64,000 bases of DNA from Monosiga brevicollis MX1 (lineage: Eukaryota; Opisthokonta; Choanoflagellata; Craspedida; Salpingoecidae), in contig NW_001865043.1 of the NCBI RefSeq assembly GCF_000002865.3, positions 1,018,872 through 1,082,871 on the forward strand. Direction: 5' to 3'. Within the stretch, counting starts at the first letter, position 1. Each line of letters starts with the position of its first letter. Both the position numbers and the translations under genes were made by a program. Positions 1-12,861 of this stretch are shown in pieces. The notes under the pieces were generated by a model. The model saw only the letters and a program-made list of their open reading frames with translations. It ran no database searches and was not told the DNA's origin.

Positions 1-1003
1 TTCGTAGATGCCCTGGCAAGAGCGAGCAGCGGCATCCCGCGAAGCTCCATTCAGCGACGCGGCCGAGGGACTATCCAGCTCCAGGGCAGCCACGCGAAGG
101 CTCAAAGGGGTCACGGCGTCATTGACAATCTTGAAAGAGGCGGGCATGAGCGGCCGCGACCGGTTATCGTGGTGATCAATAGGAAATAGGCGCAGATGTG
201 GCCGTAACGCACCTCGCTCAGACTATCATCGAGTTGCTCCAGGCGACTATTGACGGTCGTGAAGTTTGCCCCGGCAGCCCGTCCCAGTGCGTCAAGTGCT
301 TGCAACAAAGCCTGGTATTCGGTCTGTGTGGCACCGAGCTCCTATTGATTCAGCCATCGGGTCAATCCAACCCATCAGATATCCACAGCGTGAGATTTTT
401 TTTTCTTGTTGCTTCGTTTCCCTCAAATGGCGTGCGTATGTGGCCAGATGTGTGCCCATGCGTCTGCCTAGTTTCCAAGGTACCTCGTGGAGTTGGTGGA
501 CGACAGCTTGCAGTGAGGCATTCATGTCTTGATTGATATCGCCGAGTTTCGTCGCCAGCTAGCGAGGTGACGGGCGTCACACAGTATCAGCCAATCGGCA
601 AAAGGCGTCAAAGTTCTGGGCGAAGTCTGTTGTCTTTTGGGCTTCCTTTGCAAAACTTACCGCCGTCAAGTTGTCTTGCAGAGTGTCGTGCAGCTCTCGG
701 ATGCTAGTGGTAAGCGTTCCCGAGTCCAGTTCAAAGCGTACGTCCTAGCCCCCCGCCCCACCAGACACCATGAGATGTTTGTTTTCGAGTGGGCGGGATT
801 GTTTTTTTTCTCACATCGATGTACGCAGGCCTTTTGTCCTCAAGCGGTAGACGCACCTCTGCAACCAGCATAATCACATCGCGGTCCACTGTCATGGTCG
901 GAGGCTCCTCCTCCAAGGCAGTGGCCACAAGGCCCAGGTTGACCAATGCCACTGCCAGTGCCACCACCACCATCATCACGGTCGGATACTTGGTTGGCGT
1001 CAT
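1..1003 (-). CDS. Secreted or membrane-anchored coiled-coil protein, 3' end outside the window
   Basis: The ATG at 1003 opens an exon with a strongly hydrophobic N-terminus (VMMVVVALAVALVNLGLVAT), a signal peptide or signal anchor. Downstream exons on the minus strand can be read between splice motifs: about 670-729 (VRFELDSGTLTTSIRELHD), 458-562 (LATKLGDINQDMNASLQAVV), 211-345 (TEYQALLQALDALGRAAGAN) and 1-150. They give short amphipathic helices typical of a trimeric or dimeric coiled-coil stalk. The last exon (ending SLNGASRDAAARSCQGIYE) looks like the first residues of a disulphide module such as a fibrinogen-like or fibrillar-collagen C-terminal domain, but the window ends there, so this is only a guess. 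The join from exon 1 to the next exon does not stay in frame with the sites I chose, so a short exon may be missing. It shares a 355-bp promoter region with FANCD2. Confidence 0.55.
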
Positions 1004-1358
1004 CTTGAGTGGTGTGTGCGAAAGTGTGCGTGTGTGTGTGTGTGTGTGTGTGATGTTGTGATGATGTGTTTCTTTCGTTCGTGTTCTGTCTCGTGATGTC
1101 AGATAAAAAAGTTCCCGCGCAAAAAAATGTCAGTTTGTCGACAACAGTTTCGCAGTGAAAACGTGTTGAGACACGTTTGCGGGCGCCGTAACGGATAGTT
1201 TTTGAGGGTTGACTGGTTTCTATTGGCGGCGGCGACCGATGGCAGTGGCGGCGCATGCAGAGCGTGCAATTCTGTATGATTGCACGCATTGGTGAATCAG
1301 AGGTTTGGGTATTCTCCACGTCTACCCGCTGTGTCTCGTGTGCCCCGGGACCAGCTCA
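1004..1358. promoter_or_regulatory. Divergent intergenic region, secreted gene / FANCD2
   Basis: This 355-bp gap separates two divergent start codons, so it must hold both promoters and 5' UTRs. It contains a short GT microsatellite around 1028-1051. I see no clear TATA box. Confidence 0.5.
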
Positions 1359-4300
1359 ATGGCCAAAGACGCGTTTGTTCAAGTTCTGGTGGGGAGCGGC
1401 GTTGTGTGTGAGCCGCACCGGCCCTTCTCGTTAAAGACCTCGTTCTTACAAGCTCGACAAGAGCTGGAGAGCAGTGCAAGCCAAGAGTCCGAAACGATCG
1501 TTGACGACCTCGCTGGTAATCTGCCTGCGTTTCGCCCTGAGTGCCCAAGCCCGGCTCCTCTGATATTGTTGGCGTGACTCTCTCTCTTGCTCACCTGGGT
1601 AGCCTGGCTGGAGGAGGCGTTTGCTGACCAGCGCCGCATGCAGCGCTTGCTCCAGCCGCTGGATAGCAATCGGTACCTTGTCGCTGTGCTCCCTTGCCCT
1701 TTTCTCGTGGACCCCCCTCTTTGGCCTTTTCGCCGTCCTACTCTTTTCTTTTCTTGCCTTCTTTTTTTTCAAGTCGTTCATTGGGTGCCTGTTCTCACGT
1801 TTTCCCTCGGCGTGGCTGTCCTGCAGATCACACACGCTTTTGCGCCTGTGCTTGAATGCACGTCCTCTGCAACTCACTGTGCGCGGCAAGATTCTAGAAA
1901 AGGTGGCCGATGTTATGTTAACCGATGATGATTCGTAAGTCTTTGCTGTGTGATGTTGATGGGGCCTTGGAACTTGCGGCTGCTCTCACGCTCTTTGACC
2001 CAGTCTCCAATATTCCCAGGGCCCTGTTCAAGGAGACCTGCGTGCCCACGCCATACCCAAGCGTTTGCTGGATCAGCTTTGCTGGCTAGATACGGTGGCT
2101 GAACCCGAGGTATGACGTTGGTTGGAAAGTGCGCGCGCATGCCAGATGACTGGGTGGCCGCTGGAGGCGTGAATCAAAGCCGTGGTTTGCACACGGTAGA
2201 GACTGGTGCTTGGCTCAACGGTTGGAATTGGCTTTGGCAGGAGCTGCTTACATCCCTCTTTGAAGATGTTTTGCCGGTGGCCCCGACTCCCTTGCAAAAA
2301 CACGTGCGTCGGCAGCACATCGCTGCACAAACACACCGTCCTCGTTCTCCATCCACCCGAACACTCAGCATGCTGCACCCTGACAGATTTTGCAGCTGTT
2401 ACCCGAAATCATTGACGACAGCGTCGCCGATGAAGCCTTCAAGTGCAGCACCAAGGTTAGAGCATCGTCATTGTCAGGCAGCCTTATGCTTGCCGTGTCT
2501 CATCTCGATGCCTTCTCCATTCGTGCGGGGTGTGGGGCGCTTCTGGCAGCTGGTTGAAGGCAATCCGCACCTTTTGAGCGCCGCACTGGACCTCTATTCC
2601 AGCCTCAAGTATGCTTGTGGTTCAGACGAGGCAACCCGCTTCATGGCATTTCCTTGGACTTGCCTTCTCCGTGCCGGTCGAGTAGCTCTCATAACATGTT
2701 TCCTCAGGTGTTCGCGGCACGTGTTGGATACTTTTTACGCCAAGATTCTCGAGGAATTGCCCAGCCTGCCCGTGGCTGTTATGCCGGCCCTTGTTGCCTT
2801 CTTGCTCAGCCATGGTGGGTCAAATTGGCCCTTTGAGTGCTTTTCATGCTGCCGCACGACTGTTTCCTGCCGGGCCGTTGTTGCTCTTCACGCTCAAACG
2901 AACCAATTGCCATGCATTAGCCGACAAGGACCCATCAGAGGTGGTGGCGGCCTTGCGTGAGCATGTGCACTTTGAGACACTGGGCGGTCGAGAGAATGCC
3001 CAGGAGGCGTTGGTCGTGTCCACGCTCTCTAACGAACTCAACATCAATCAGCCGTGCGTCGTGGTTGCCCAGTCGTGTTGTGTGGCTGTCCCGGTGCCAA
3101 TCAAACGTACCATGGTCCATTGCGACGGACAATGCTCTCCTCGTCTCACCCACACTGCCGTCGTGCCATTTTACTTTCTCGTGCTTGCGGGCAGGGTGGC
3201 CGCAGCATGGATCAAGCAAGTCCGCGATACCAAGAGCTCAACTGACATCAAGGTGGCGTGCCATTTGCGAGACAGCTTCCGGATGGGCACCCACAAGAGG
3301 GGATCAAGCGGTTTTTGTTAATGAGCCCACTCCTGCCATGCCTTTTGCTGCCAAGGTGGTGGACGTAGTCGTTCTCTTCATCCTCCTGCAAAACCGTACA
3401 CACCGCAAGCTGGCAGAGAAAGCCGTTGCTCGCTGCCTCAAAAATGGTATCTTGACTACAAAAGTGAGTAAATGGCCACGACCAGTTTGTTTGTAGCTGC
3501 CACAGGTGGCACTGTGCTGAATCGACCACTTGTGTTCTCGTGGAGAAAATCATGGGCTTGTTCTCATGGATGCATTGATGTATGACTTGCTTCCTCCATC
3601 AGCGCTTGACGGATGTTCTGACGGTCCACGCGGTGGTTTTGGAGACCTTTTTCCCGACACTGCTGGCGCTAGCCGAGTGGACCTTGCGGGCCAAGGCGCG
3701 CCCGTTGTGCGAGGTGCGCAAATCTAGGCTCGAGGGCCCTTTGCACTGTGGTTTGTCCCCCTGGTGCATCTCAACGTGATCATAACCGTGATCGCTCGCA
3801 ATAGGCTGGTCAGCAGCTCTATGCTTGCATGTTTAGCCTCTTTGACGCCTTTTGTCAACAAGAGGTACGCGTTGCGGGGGGTTCCCGCTGTTCGTATTTT
3901 TGTTCGAGCAGCAAGAGCCGTCTGGACCCTGCCCTTGCTGCCGTTCGTTCGATCGAGGTGAGCCACAGTACATCTTATGAGTCTTGCGCCCTGTAGATTG
4001 TTGGTTGCTTGATTGCACACGTGTGCAACGGCGACAATTCCGGTGAAACCGAAGCGGCTCTTGCTGTGCTCGACGCATGTGCCCGAGATGCTCCTGAACG
4101 GTTGGGCCGCTTCACAGTACTATTGCGGGGCATCTTTGAAGCCATTCAAACTCTTTCGCTAAGTGATGTACGCAAGTACTTTACTATCCTTACTACCATC
4201 ACTGTGCAGCAGGAGGTCGGTTCTCGATACCGCCCTATCCCGGTTCAAGATCACCAAGGGGGAGGGAGGGTGTTGTTTTGACTTTTCCCCAACTGACATG

Positions 4301-7300
4301 ATAACTCTCTTTTGATGTTTGCTTGTGTCTGTCTGCTGCAATCTGGCTGTTCACCTGTCAATACTGCATGCGCAGGACTCGGATGCCATTGTCAATGACG
4401 AAACCCATATACTTTTGCGCAAGCTCGTACGTGCAAAACCCGGCTGTATGGTCACACACACTTGTCGCAGGTCCAGCCTTTTGATATTTTTTTTTTTTTT
4501 GGATGCTATGCGTGGTGACCGTTTTTAGCTGTCCCATCCAGATACCCACTTGCGCACGCTTGGCGTGGTTGCTACGGTTTCTGTCGTGCAGCGGGCATCA
4601 GCACTGGCCTTTGGCGGCACAGAAGACGACGCAGAGGAGCTGCCAGATGGTATCACACGCTTGTTTTGTTCTGTCATGCTTCCTTCATCCCATCAATCTT
4701 TTGAATTATGAGCCAACTCGAGCCGAGTCTGTCTGCTGTTTCTTCACGTCACACATCTTGTGACTCGGCTTGTCCATGTCGACTCAGAGCGCCTCATGAA
4801 GAATCTGCTCCAGCTCTTGAACCTGGTCCCGCAAAAGTATGAGTCGTGCCTGACCTCAGCCTCCGAACTCAAACCCAGGCCCCATGACCACAGCCTCTGG
4901 CCATGGACTCATGACATTGTGCTGCCATCGCCCGTCGCACGCCTGGTGGTTCGCAGCATTCGTCAGGACCCGGCCACGCTGAGTCTGTTCTACGATGAGC
5001 TGGTAGCTGCAGTGTTGCTGCAGGCGTTTCCTCGTCCGATGCTAGAGCGCATTAGCATGACCTTTACGGACGGCTTTGTGAGTCAGTTTCTGGTGGAAAA
5101 GTCGGTCAAATTGACTTCACCCATCGCAGGCGAGGACAATCTGGAGCTATCGCCGCAATTCGGCCTCTCTGAGGAGGACGAGATTGCGGCCTCATTTCTG
5201 GAAGTGCTGCTTCAGCGCCAACGAGCCGATGTTTTGATGCCACTCTTTTCCCAGTTCAAGTTGATGCAGAGCATTCACATGATTCTCCAGGGCAACCTGG
5301 ACCAGATCGATTCCATCAACACCTGCCCCATCTGGATGTACAACGTGCATGACGTGGACTTTGAGCGAATGAGCAACGAGTACAAGGACTTTTATTGTCA
5401 TGGAATTTTGGCCTGCGTCAACTGGTTTCGGGAAGTGAGTGTGATCCTCGCTTGCCTTGTACTGCACCTTTGTCATGTCGTGCATGGCTGACGTTTTATT
5501 CGTCCTTCATTCAATTGCGACCGACCTACCTCGCAGCTACTCAATGCCTTTGCAGCATTTGACACGGAGCATGCGGTTCAGCGCATGCGTCAGATGATCC
5601 AGTTGGAAGACCTTCTGGAGCGTTGCCTGACCATTCACAGCGACTTTGTTCCCGTAGCGGCCCATGCAGAATTCCAGGCCGAGCTTGAGGGCAAACGGAT
5701 TGTTCCTAATGCCCGCCGAGGCGGGGGTGGTGGTGGTGGTGGGGCTCTACCTCGCCGATCATCGTCGGCTCCAACCGCAACCGATGCCGAGCATGGCGAG
5801 GCCAGCCTTGACCCTGGTGAGCCGGGCACGGATATTGACGGCGCGCTCAATCTACTCCCAACGGATATGGCAACTGGCCTACCGTGGGAGTTTAAGCGCT
5901 TTTTCATGCGTGAGCTGGACCTCCGCGCCTTTACGGTACGCTCGGTGGGTACTAATTGTGTGATTTTTTTCTACTTTATTCATCTCTCGTCTGAACCGTT
6001 CACCGCATAGTTGCTTCGTGCGGGCAGCCGCGATTTGCTGGCGGAAGAGACGCCAGGAGTAATGCTGCAACCGGCTGAGGTTCTTTATCTGGCGGTCGAG
6101 CTGGAGATCAAGCTCCGACGGGCTTTGCGCGCACGGCCACTCGCCTTTGCCTCGAATCAGAGCCTGGCAGGTTACACCTTTGTACTGCAGCAGCCCGCCG
6201 ACGTCATTGCAGGCTTTGCCGTGGGATTCACGCCCACCCTGTGCAACTTGGTCGAGGAAGCCGTCAGCCAGCTTGGTCAGCGGCAGCGGGCCCAGCTGAC
6301 GGGTAGTCTTGGGGCCGAGTCTCTTCCCGAGGGTGAGGATCCCGCAACACCCCACGGCGATCCAACACATGAAACTACGGCGCTGCAGCACAACCAGTGT
6401 ATTGTGCACGTGATCAAGATCTTTCAGCACGTGTTGCAGTGGGCGTCGGCTGGGGCTCACAAAGTGCACGCCCAGGACTTTCAACTTCATCTGGCCGTGC
6501 GTGTGAATCAGAAGGAGGAGATGACCGAGGCTGAAGCTGCTTGCGGCGCCATGGACTACTTGCTAGGCCTATGCGAGACAGTTGTGTACGACGACGCCTT
6601 TGCCGGTCTTTTGGAAGTCTTGCAAGCCATGCATGCCATCAGTGCCGAGCATGATGAGGAGAATATCTGGGCCCGTCGCATTGCACAACAAGGCTTACGG
6701 GGGCTGCAGCGTTGCTGGACGAAGGACCCCAAGCGACCAGTGCGACCAGCACACTTGGCAACCATGCTGCGCACGCTGCTTGCCTTGACGGATGACGCAT
6801 TGGAGACTGTTGATGACCTCGTCTGCAATACCTTGCTGCCTCTGATCACTGACTCGGTGCGTGACCTGTGCCGTTGTCCCACAACTCTTTGTCTTGACGC
6901 AATGAGAGCAAACCAAGTCGTGGTTTTCTTCTCACTCCACAGCTGACTTGCGCTTTCGACGTTTTCCTCAACTTGTTCTCACAAATACTGCATTATTGTC
7001 ACTGGCAGATGGATTCGAGCGCAACCGAGCCTAGTGCCAAGCGAAAGAAAGGGCTGATGGTGTCAGAGGAGTACCCAACCATGTGCAAAACAACCTTTTC
7101 CACTTACCTGCGTGAATGCATGACGGTCTTGGTCGACGTGGTTGCCAAGTCCGACATCCTTCACTCTACCGGTGCGTATGGATCCGGATCTTTGCTTCGA
7201 CCCTCAACATGGGTTGCCAAGCAAGCGTGCTGTTTTTGCTCTATCGCTCTCTGCCCCGAGTCGATCACCTCCCTCCCATCGGTATATCCATTGCTTTCCG

Positions 7301-8993
7301 TGTAAACCAGGGCAACCTGTTAGCGCGGCCTTGAGTAAGATGGACCATAACACCCTCGAGGCTGTTCGGCATCAACTGGATCGCTTGACGACTGCCAACC
7401 AAGTTTGTGCTTGCCAGCCACAGCAGACCATTTCCTGTTCTTTTGCTTCAATTTGTGGTCATCACTCACGGCATATGGTGGTCTGTAGACGCTAAGCTCT
7501 TGCATCCGCTGCATAGAGAGTGCAGCTGGACGAAATCGTTCTGTGCTCCAAGTTCTCTACAAGTCATCGCGGCAGTACCTTGAGCTGTTTGTCAAGCATT
7601 GGTTTGTTTCTGCTTCGTGTTTTGCTTCGGTTGTCCTATGTATGCGTGACGCCTTGGTGGGTGGTGCAAAGGATGGGACAAGAGCGCGAGCGCACAGGTG
7701 TTGTGTGTTTGCTTTTTCCTCGTGTCACGTGCACCTTGTATCCTGGATGGGATGTCCCGAGCAGCATGCCGATGGTACGCGCCAGCCTTCGTCGCCTTCC
7801 GGGCGAATGTGTGGCCGTTCTCAAGAATATTCAAAAGAGGTGATGCCGCCAATCTTGTGGACGCGCGAACAGACCAATTTTTACATGTGTGTCGCCTTCC
7901 ATGAACGCCGAGCCGACCCTTGCTGATAGCTCTGGTTTTTGCTTTTCCAAATAGCACGCGTATCTTGCAGCGCCTCTGCGGGCACAGCAAGGTGGAGCAG
8001 GACGTTGCGTTGACGGCACACGTACCTCCGCTACGTCGAGTGATGGATAAGCTTGTGTTTCAGACCAAGGTGTGCACATTTGTGTGTGCCCAACTGGCCG
8101 GGCAATTGTGGTCTCTCGCACACCTCATTGATCTGCTGCATGTGAGAAAGGCCATGATCGAGGAGCTTGATCAAGGGACTGGAGATTCCATCACGATTGG
8201 GACCCTCAAGCATCGGACTTTGGATGGTGAGAAAGACAGCAGTGTGGTTTGGAGCATTGATGATGCTCTCTGGCTTCTTCGCTTCAGACTCACGGCCTTC
8301 TGGCTTGGAATGCCCCTTGTCAGGTGATGTTGTGGCCTCGCAGATGCCCGTGCGCCAGATGAGTCAGGATGATGCGGAGGACGATGACGAAGAAGAGGAA
8401 GATGAAGATGACGAGGAGGATGGCGAGGGCAAGGCACATGATGATGATGATGATGATGGGCATGGTCGTCGACCAGGCAAGGCACGCATGAGCAACGTCA
8501 GCGCAAGCCGTGGAAAGCGTCAAGGTGGACGAGCCAGAGGGTCCGGCCAGGCGGGGAAAATCAAGGAGAGACAGAAAGCTGCCAGAGGCCGATCTCTGGT
8601 GCAGGACATGGCTGACGGTTCTGATGGATCCGAGGATGAGGAAGATGAGATGGATGAGATGGATGAGAACCCCAACAACGCGATGGCTGAAGTCGGCAGC
8701 GACAATAGTGATGCCGAAGTCATGGATCAGAGTGATGAGGAGGATACCGTCGAGGGCGGAGAGAATAGCGAGGTAGGTTGTTTGCATGTGTGCTGTTTTG
8801 GACATTCAAAGCTAAACTGATATCTGTGGCATGGTAGGCTTTGGCGGGGCCGAGCTCCGATGAGGAGCAGGAAGAAGAAGAAGAAGATGATGATGATGAT
8901 GATGATGAGGATGAGGATGATGAGGATGATGAGGACGAAGGAGAGGGCGAAGATGAGGACGAGACACTGGAGGTGCCGGACACCAATGCTTAA
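1359..8993 (+). CDS. FANCD2: FANCD2, Fanconi anaemia DNA-crosslink repair protein
   Basis: Roughly 25 exons align in order with human FANCD2, the monoubiquitinated clamp that pairs with FANCI at interstrand crosslinks. The ATG at 1359 is followed by DAFVQVLVGSGVVCE, matching the human N-terminus. Strong later matches are exon 4020-4215 (IVGCLIAHVCNGDNSGETEA), exon 4791-5433 (CPIWMYNVHDVDFERMSNEY, then NWFRE), the long exon 6011-6855, the exon near 7950-8069 (RILQRLCGHSKVEQDVALTA), and GTLKHRTLDG near 8200. The C-terminus is a long Asp/Glu tail (about 8375-8990) ending DTNA before TAA, as in animals but longer. Human K561 aligns with a CAG glutamine codon at 4210-4212. That alignment runs ungapped across the splice join, provided the donor is GAG|GTCGGT. 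Family identity is certain; individual small exons are less so. Confidence 0.93.
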
Positions 8994-9305
8994 TGCGAAC
9001 GTGCCAATCGAGCTCTGTCAGAGGCGACTTGGATTTATCATCAATTAGTGTGGGTTGGCCTTGCCAGGGTCTGAGGATTGTGGTGTGTTGGACTTTGAAA
9101 GACAAAGCCAGGTCATCTGGAATGTATATTATGCTCTCACGAATTCTTTACATCCGGATGCATGCAAAGAAAGTAATCTGCGGGGTAGGTGGCTTTTGCC
9201 CGCGATTGGGTTTGAAGCAGGCTTGGCGTTTGTGGGTGTTGATGCCCACATAGTGAAAATACAAGGGTATATAGCTGGGGTAAAGCTGGTTAGTGTGGCC
9301 ATGAT
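8994..9305. other. Convergent 3' region between FANCD2 and the CoA-transferase
   Basis: This 312-bp gap holds the 3' ends of two convergent genes. I see no further coding signal. Confidence 0.5.
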
Positions 9306-11023
9306 TTAATCCAGGTAGCCAAATTGGTAGGCCTCTGCCATGAGCTTCTCTCGAACATCGGGGTGCGCAATTTCAATCAGCGCCTAATGGGTGAGGGGAA
9401 TAAAGTGAGGGCAGATGGTAGCTCCTGGTGTTCTCCGAGGGCGGGCGATGGCAAGGCAACAGGCAAGATGCAGCTGAAAGCGTGAAAACGGGAAGCCGGC
9501 GAGGCAGATACATACCACAACACGCTCCTGGACTGACAGGCCCTTGAGGGGCGCGACACCATACTCAGTAATGACCGTGTCAACGTCATTACGGGAGATG
9601 GAGATTTTGGCACCAGCCTGAAGCTGGGACACAATCTTGCTTTGCCCGTTCTTACTGGTGGAACGCACGGCAATGATGCTGCGGCCGCCGGGGGATTTTT
9701 GAGCGGCCACGTGCGTATCAGCCGCACCACCTACGCCAGAGAGCTGGCGATGGCCCACTGACTCGGAGACGATCTGGCCGGTGAGGTCCAGCTCGACGCA
9801 TGTGTTGATGGAATGCATCATGTGCTGACGCGAAAACTCCTCCATCGAGTTGACGATACGACCGGGCACCAAGAAAACGCCGGGATTGTCATTCATAAAG
9901 TCGTACAAGTCCTGAGTACCGAGGGCAAACGAACCAACCATGCGCTCGGGGTAGCGCGATTTGTACTAACATGACGATGCGACATGGGAGAGAATGCAGA
10001 GGTGAGGTGAGGTGAGGCGAGGCCGCGGCGGCCGAAGGCAAACAGTCAAGAGGGGCGCACGTACCTTGCCGGTCACGACACCGCTTTGGAACAGCTTCAT
10101 GAGGCAATCATTAATCATCTCGGTATGGACGCCTAGGTCCCGCTTCTCCAACAAGGCGTCGCCGAGAGCGTTGGGGATGCCACCGATACCAAACTGAATT
10201 GTGGCCTCGTCGGGAATGAGACTGGAGACAAGACCAAAGATGAAGCCAACGACGACGAGGCAACGTTTTGTGAGTCAGCGTGCGTGTGAAGAGCCCTCGG
10301 GCAGGAGGCAGGGTCGTGGCAGGCAGGGACGTACTCGGCGACATAGCGGGCAATGATCATGTCAATGTCATCGTATTCCGCCTTGGGCAGCTTTTGAAGC
10401 TCAGCAGTGCAGCCATCAATGAGGATATCAGCAGATTCGATGGGAATGACAGGGGAGCCATGAACATAGGGGATGTTGGGGTTGACTTCCAGGATGACGA
10501 CATCGGCCTTGCGCATAATGTCGGTCTCGTAGACGCAGCCCGGACCCAAGGAGACGTAACCGTTCTCCTGGGGTGGAGTGCAGCTACCCCAAAAGACGTT
10601 GATGGGGCCGGCCCGCAGGATGTTCTCACTCCAGGTGGAGAGGTGATGCGGCATGTAGCTGACGCGTCTGCCTTGAAGGTGGCGGATGGCGTGGTTAAGA
10701 AACATGGTGGTGAAGTGAATGCGCTCACCAAGGTTTTTGTCTGCAAAGATGGGGACAGGCTCGTTTGGATTGGCGCAGTACACCTTGAGGTCTGTCAGGG
10801 TTGAATCCATTTCCAGCCAGCGATGGATGTTATGGTAGAAATAGTAAGGCTCGGAGACAGCCATGGCAGTGACGATGCGAGAGTCGGGGCGGAGGACGGC
10901 GGAAGCCACTTCGTCAATTTTGTCCACGGATACCACGCGGGGCATCCCACGACGGGCCGTGGTCATGTATCGCGCGCTAGATGCGCGAGCTGCCAGGGAG
11001 GCAGCTGCTCGGCGAGGCCACAT
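9306..11023 (-). CDS. Acetyl-CoA hydrolase / CoA-transferase family enzyme, mitochondrial type
   Basis: Four exons (about 11023-10329, 10229-10067, 9966-9517, 9384-9306) encode a member of the acetyl-CoA hydrolase/transferase family, which includes 4-hydroxybutyrate CoA-transferase and acetate:succinate CoA-transferases. Family motifs are VFWGSCTPPQENGYVSLGPG, EVNPNIPYVHGS, IQFGIGGIPNALGDALL and VITEYGVAPLKGLSVQERV. The start MWPRRAAASLAARASSARYM is Arg/Ala/Ser-rich without acids, as in a mitochondrial targeting peptide. The likely reaction is exchange of CoA between an acyl-CoA and acetate or succinate in the mitochondrial matrix. The exact acyl substrate cannot be read from the sequence, and simple acetyl-CoA hydrolysis is the alternative. 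The stop is TAA at 9306-9308. Confidence 0.88.
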
Positions 11024-11102
11024 GGTGGGCAGTAAAAACAGCTGCTGCGACCGGGTCCGACAGTATGCGACGAAGCCATCATGCGTGAGTGCGGCTTTGA
11101 CA

Positions 11103-11134
<32 letters not shown>

Positions 11135-11974
11135 GCGCTTGAAGTGTTTCAAGGGCCACTGGCAGGCTTGTGAGAGCAGGTGCGCGTGTGGTCAGTATGG
11201 CAGCTCAACGCCCACATGGATCTTGGCAGTGCGTCAGAACATGTCGAAAATCAGTGAGGGAAGCGGGGGGCGATGGAGTCTCACTGGAAACGGCAGTCGG
11301 GGCTAGCTGGACAGACAAGCCCACCTGGTGGACTGAATTTTGGAACAACCAACTCAAGGATGAAATGGAGGAAGAAACTGCCTGTTGAGGTCGGCGGTTG
11401 ACCTCGAGCGCGCATGTTGTGCGTCTCGTGTCTGTGTGTGTGTGACGGGTGCGTGCCAGCTGTCGAGTGTGTGTATGTGTGCGGGCGCGTGTGGCAAGCA
11501 AGGAGAAGGCGCTAACGTCATCACACTCCCCACCCAGTGCGTGCTTGTGTGTGTGTGTGTGTGTGTGTGCGTGTGGAAGGAGGGCAGAGGAGGTGTAATG
11601 GCTATATTGCCAGTGGGTTGAGGTGCGGCAGCGGCCGGGATTCAAAGCTCACCTAGGTCTGAGAGGATGTGTTGTTGTCCAGCAAGCGTCTGACAGCATC
11701 AGGCAGCGTCAAAAAAAAAAAAAAAAAAAGAGGCGCGTGCGTGAGCATGTGATCACAGGGAAACGGCAGCCAAAGCGCGGGCCACAGGCTGGCAACGGCA
11801 GGGCGTATCGCAGCACATTTGGGATCAGACGCATCGCCATTCACCCGGACAGCATATCCATCCCTCATCCATCACCTGCCCCACTGCCAAAGGGTCCTCA
11901 TACCTGGCCGCTGCCGTAGTGACGCCGGGAAGCGGGTGGTACACACGCGACACCACACACTACGAGAAAATAAA

Positions 11975-12010
<36 letters not shown>

Positions 12011-12861
12011 TGCGTGTGTGTGTGTGTGTGTGCGCGCGCGGTTGGCAGGCAAAGCTGACGCTATCTCGTCTCAATGTGTGAGGACGCGTGCGCAACAGCC
12101 ACTGCAACTGCGGGGCACTTTCCAGTGGCCCCCGAGACGGTGTGGCGCTTAGGACCGCCTTTCACAGGCAACGAACGTCCAGCCCCAGCGACCCAGCTGC
12201 CCTTTTGAACTCGCTTGACTCTTGCCCCAGGGCCAGTGCAGCCGTCTTCCGGCTGCCGTTTGACGGACAGAGGACGTGGCTTGATGCAAGTTTCAGTGAC
12301 GGGATCGGGTCCTCAATGCAAGCCGGGCGGAGCGACATAAACTCAACAATATGCGTTGATAACTCCAATCAAGCGCACCTCAATTCACCGTTACATCAGC
12401 TTAAATATCTGCATTAACTGCCCTCTCCCAGACGATAGCTCCGTGTCCGGGTAGAAATCAAAGTGTAAAAAAAGCCATACTTGACATAGGGCTGTATTAC
12501 GTAATCGGTTCTCAAAGTCACGCAACCGGAGGAAAGTCGCGAAAGCAGTGACATTTACCATGTCGATGATGCAATGTGGACAACAGATGTTGTTCGCCGT
12601 TGTCGGCAGCAAGCTGGACTTGGGATCCAGAAGAAAACAACTCACACACACAAGCGCTGGAGTGACAGGCGGGCACGGCCGCCTAACAAAAGTCTAACAA
12701 ACAACAAAACAACACTATGTTGATTGTGTACACATCTACAAACAAGTCGAACAGCTCCCAAGGAATGTCTCGACTCGGGTCTAAACTGTTCGATTCGGCT
12801 CTTCCGAAGCATTGGATGAAATAAGCACTTGCGTGCCCAAGGAAACTCTTTCAAACCACTG
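11024..12861. other. Repeat-rich intergenic region
   Basis: This 1.8-kb stretch lies between the CoA-transferase start and the 3' end of the zinc-finger gene. It carries GT tracts at about 11106-11134 and 11547-11570, an A-run near 11711-11728, a GA tract at about 11979-12008 passing straight into GT (to about 12030), and no reading frame I trust. The CoA-transferase promoter must lie at its left end. Confidence 0.5.

Noticed and set aside
1305-1358. Upstream extension of FANCD2 to 1305
   Set aside because: The frame opens with TTG, not ATG. The ATG at 1359 leads directly into the conserved N-terminal sequence.
8320-8805. Minus-strand frame with long Ile/Leu/Val runs resembling a membrane protein
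   Set aside because: It is the exact antisense of the FANCD2 acidic tail; GAT/GAG repeats read as ATC/CTC on the other strand.
12391-12651. Minus-strand Cys-containing frame as a small gene
   Set aside because: It has no recognisable motif, no splice support and lies in repeat-rich intergenic DNA.
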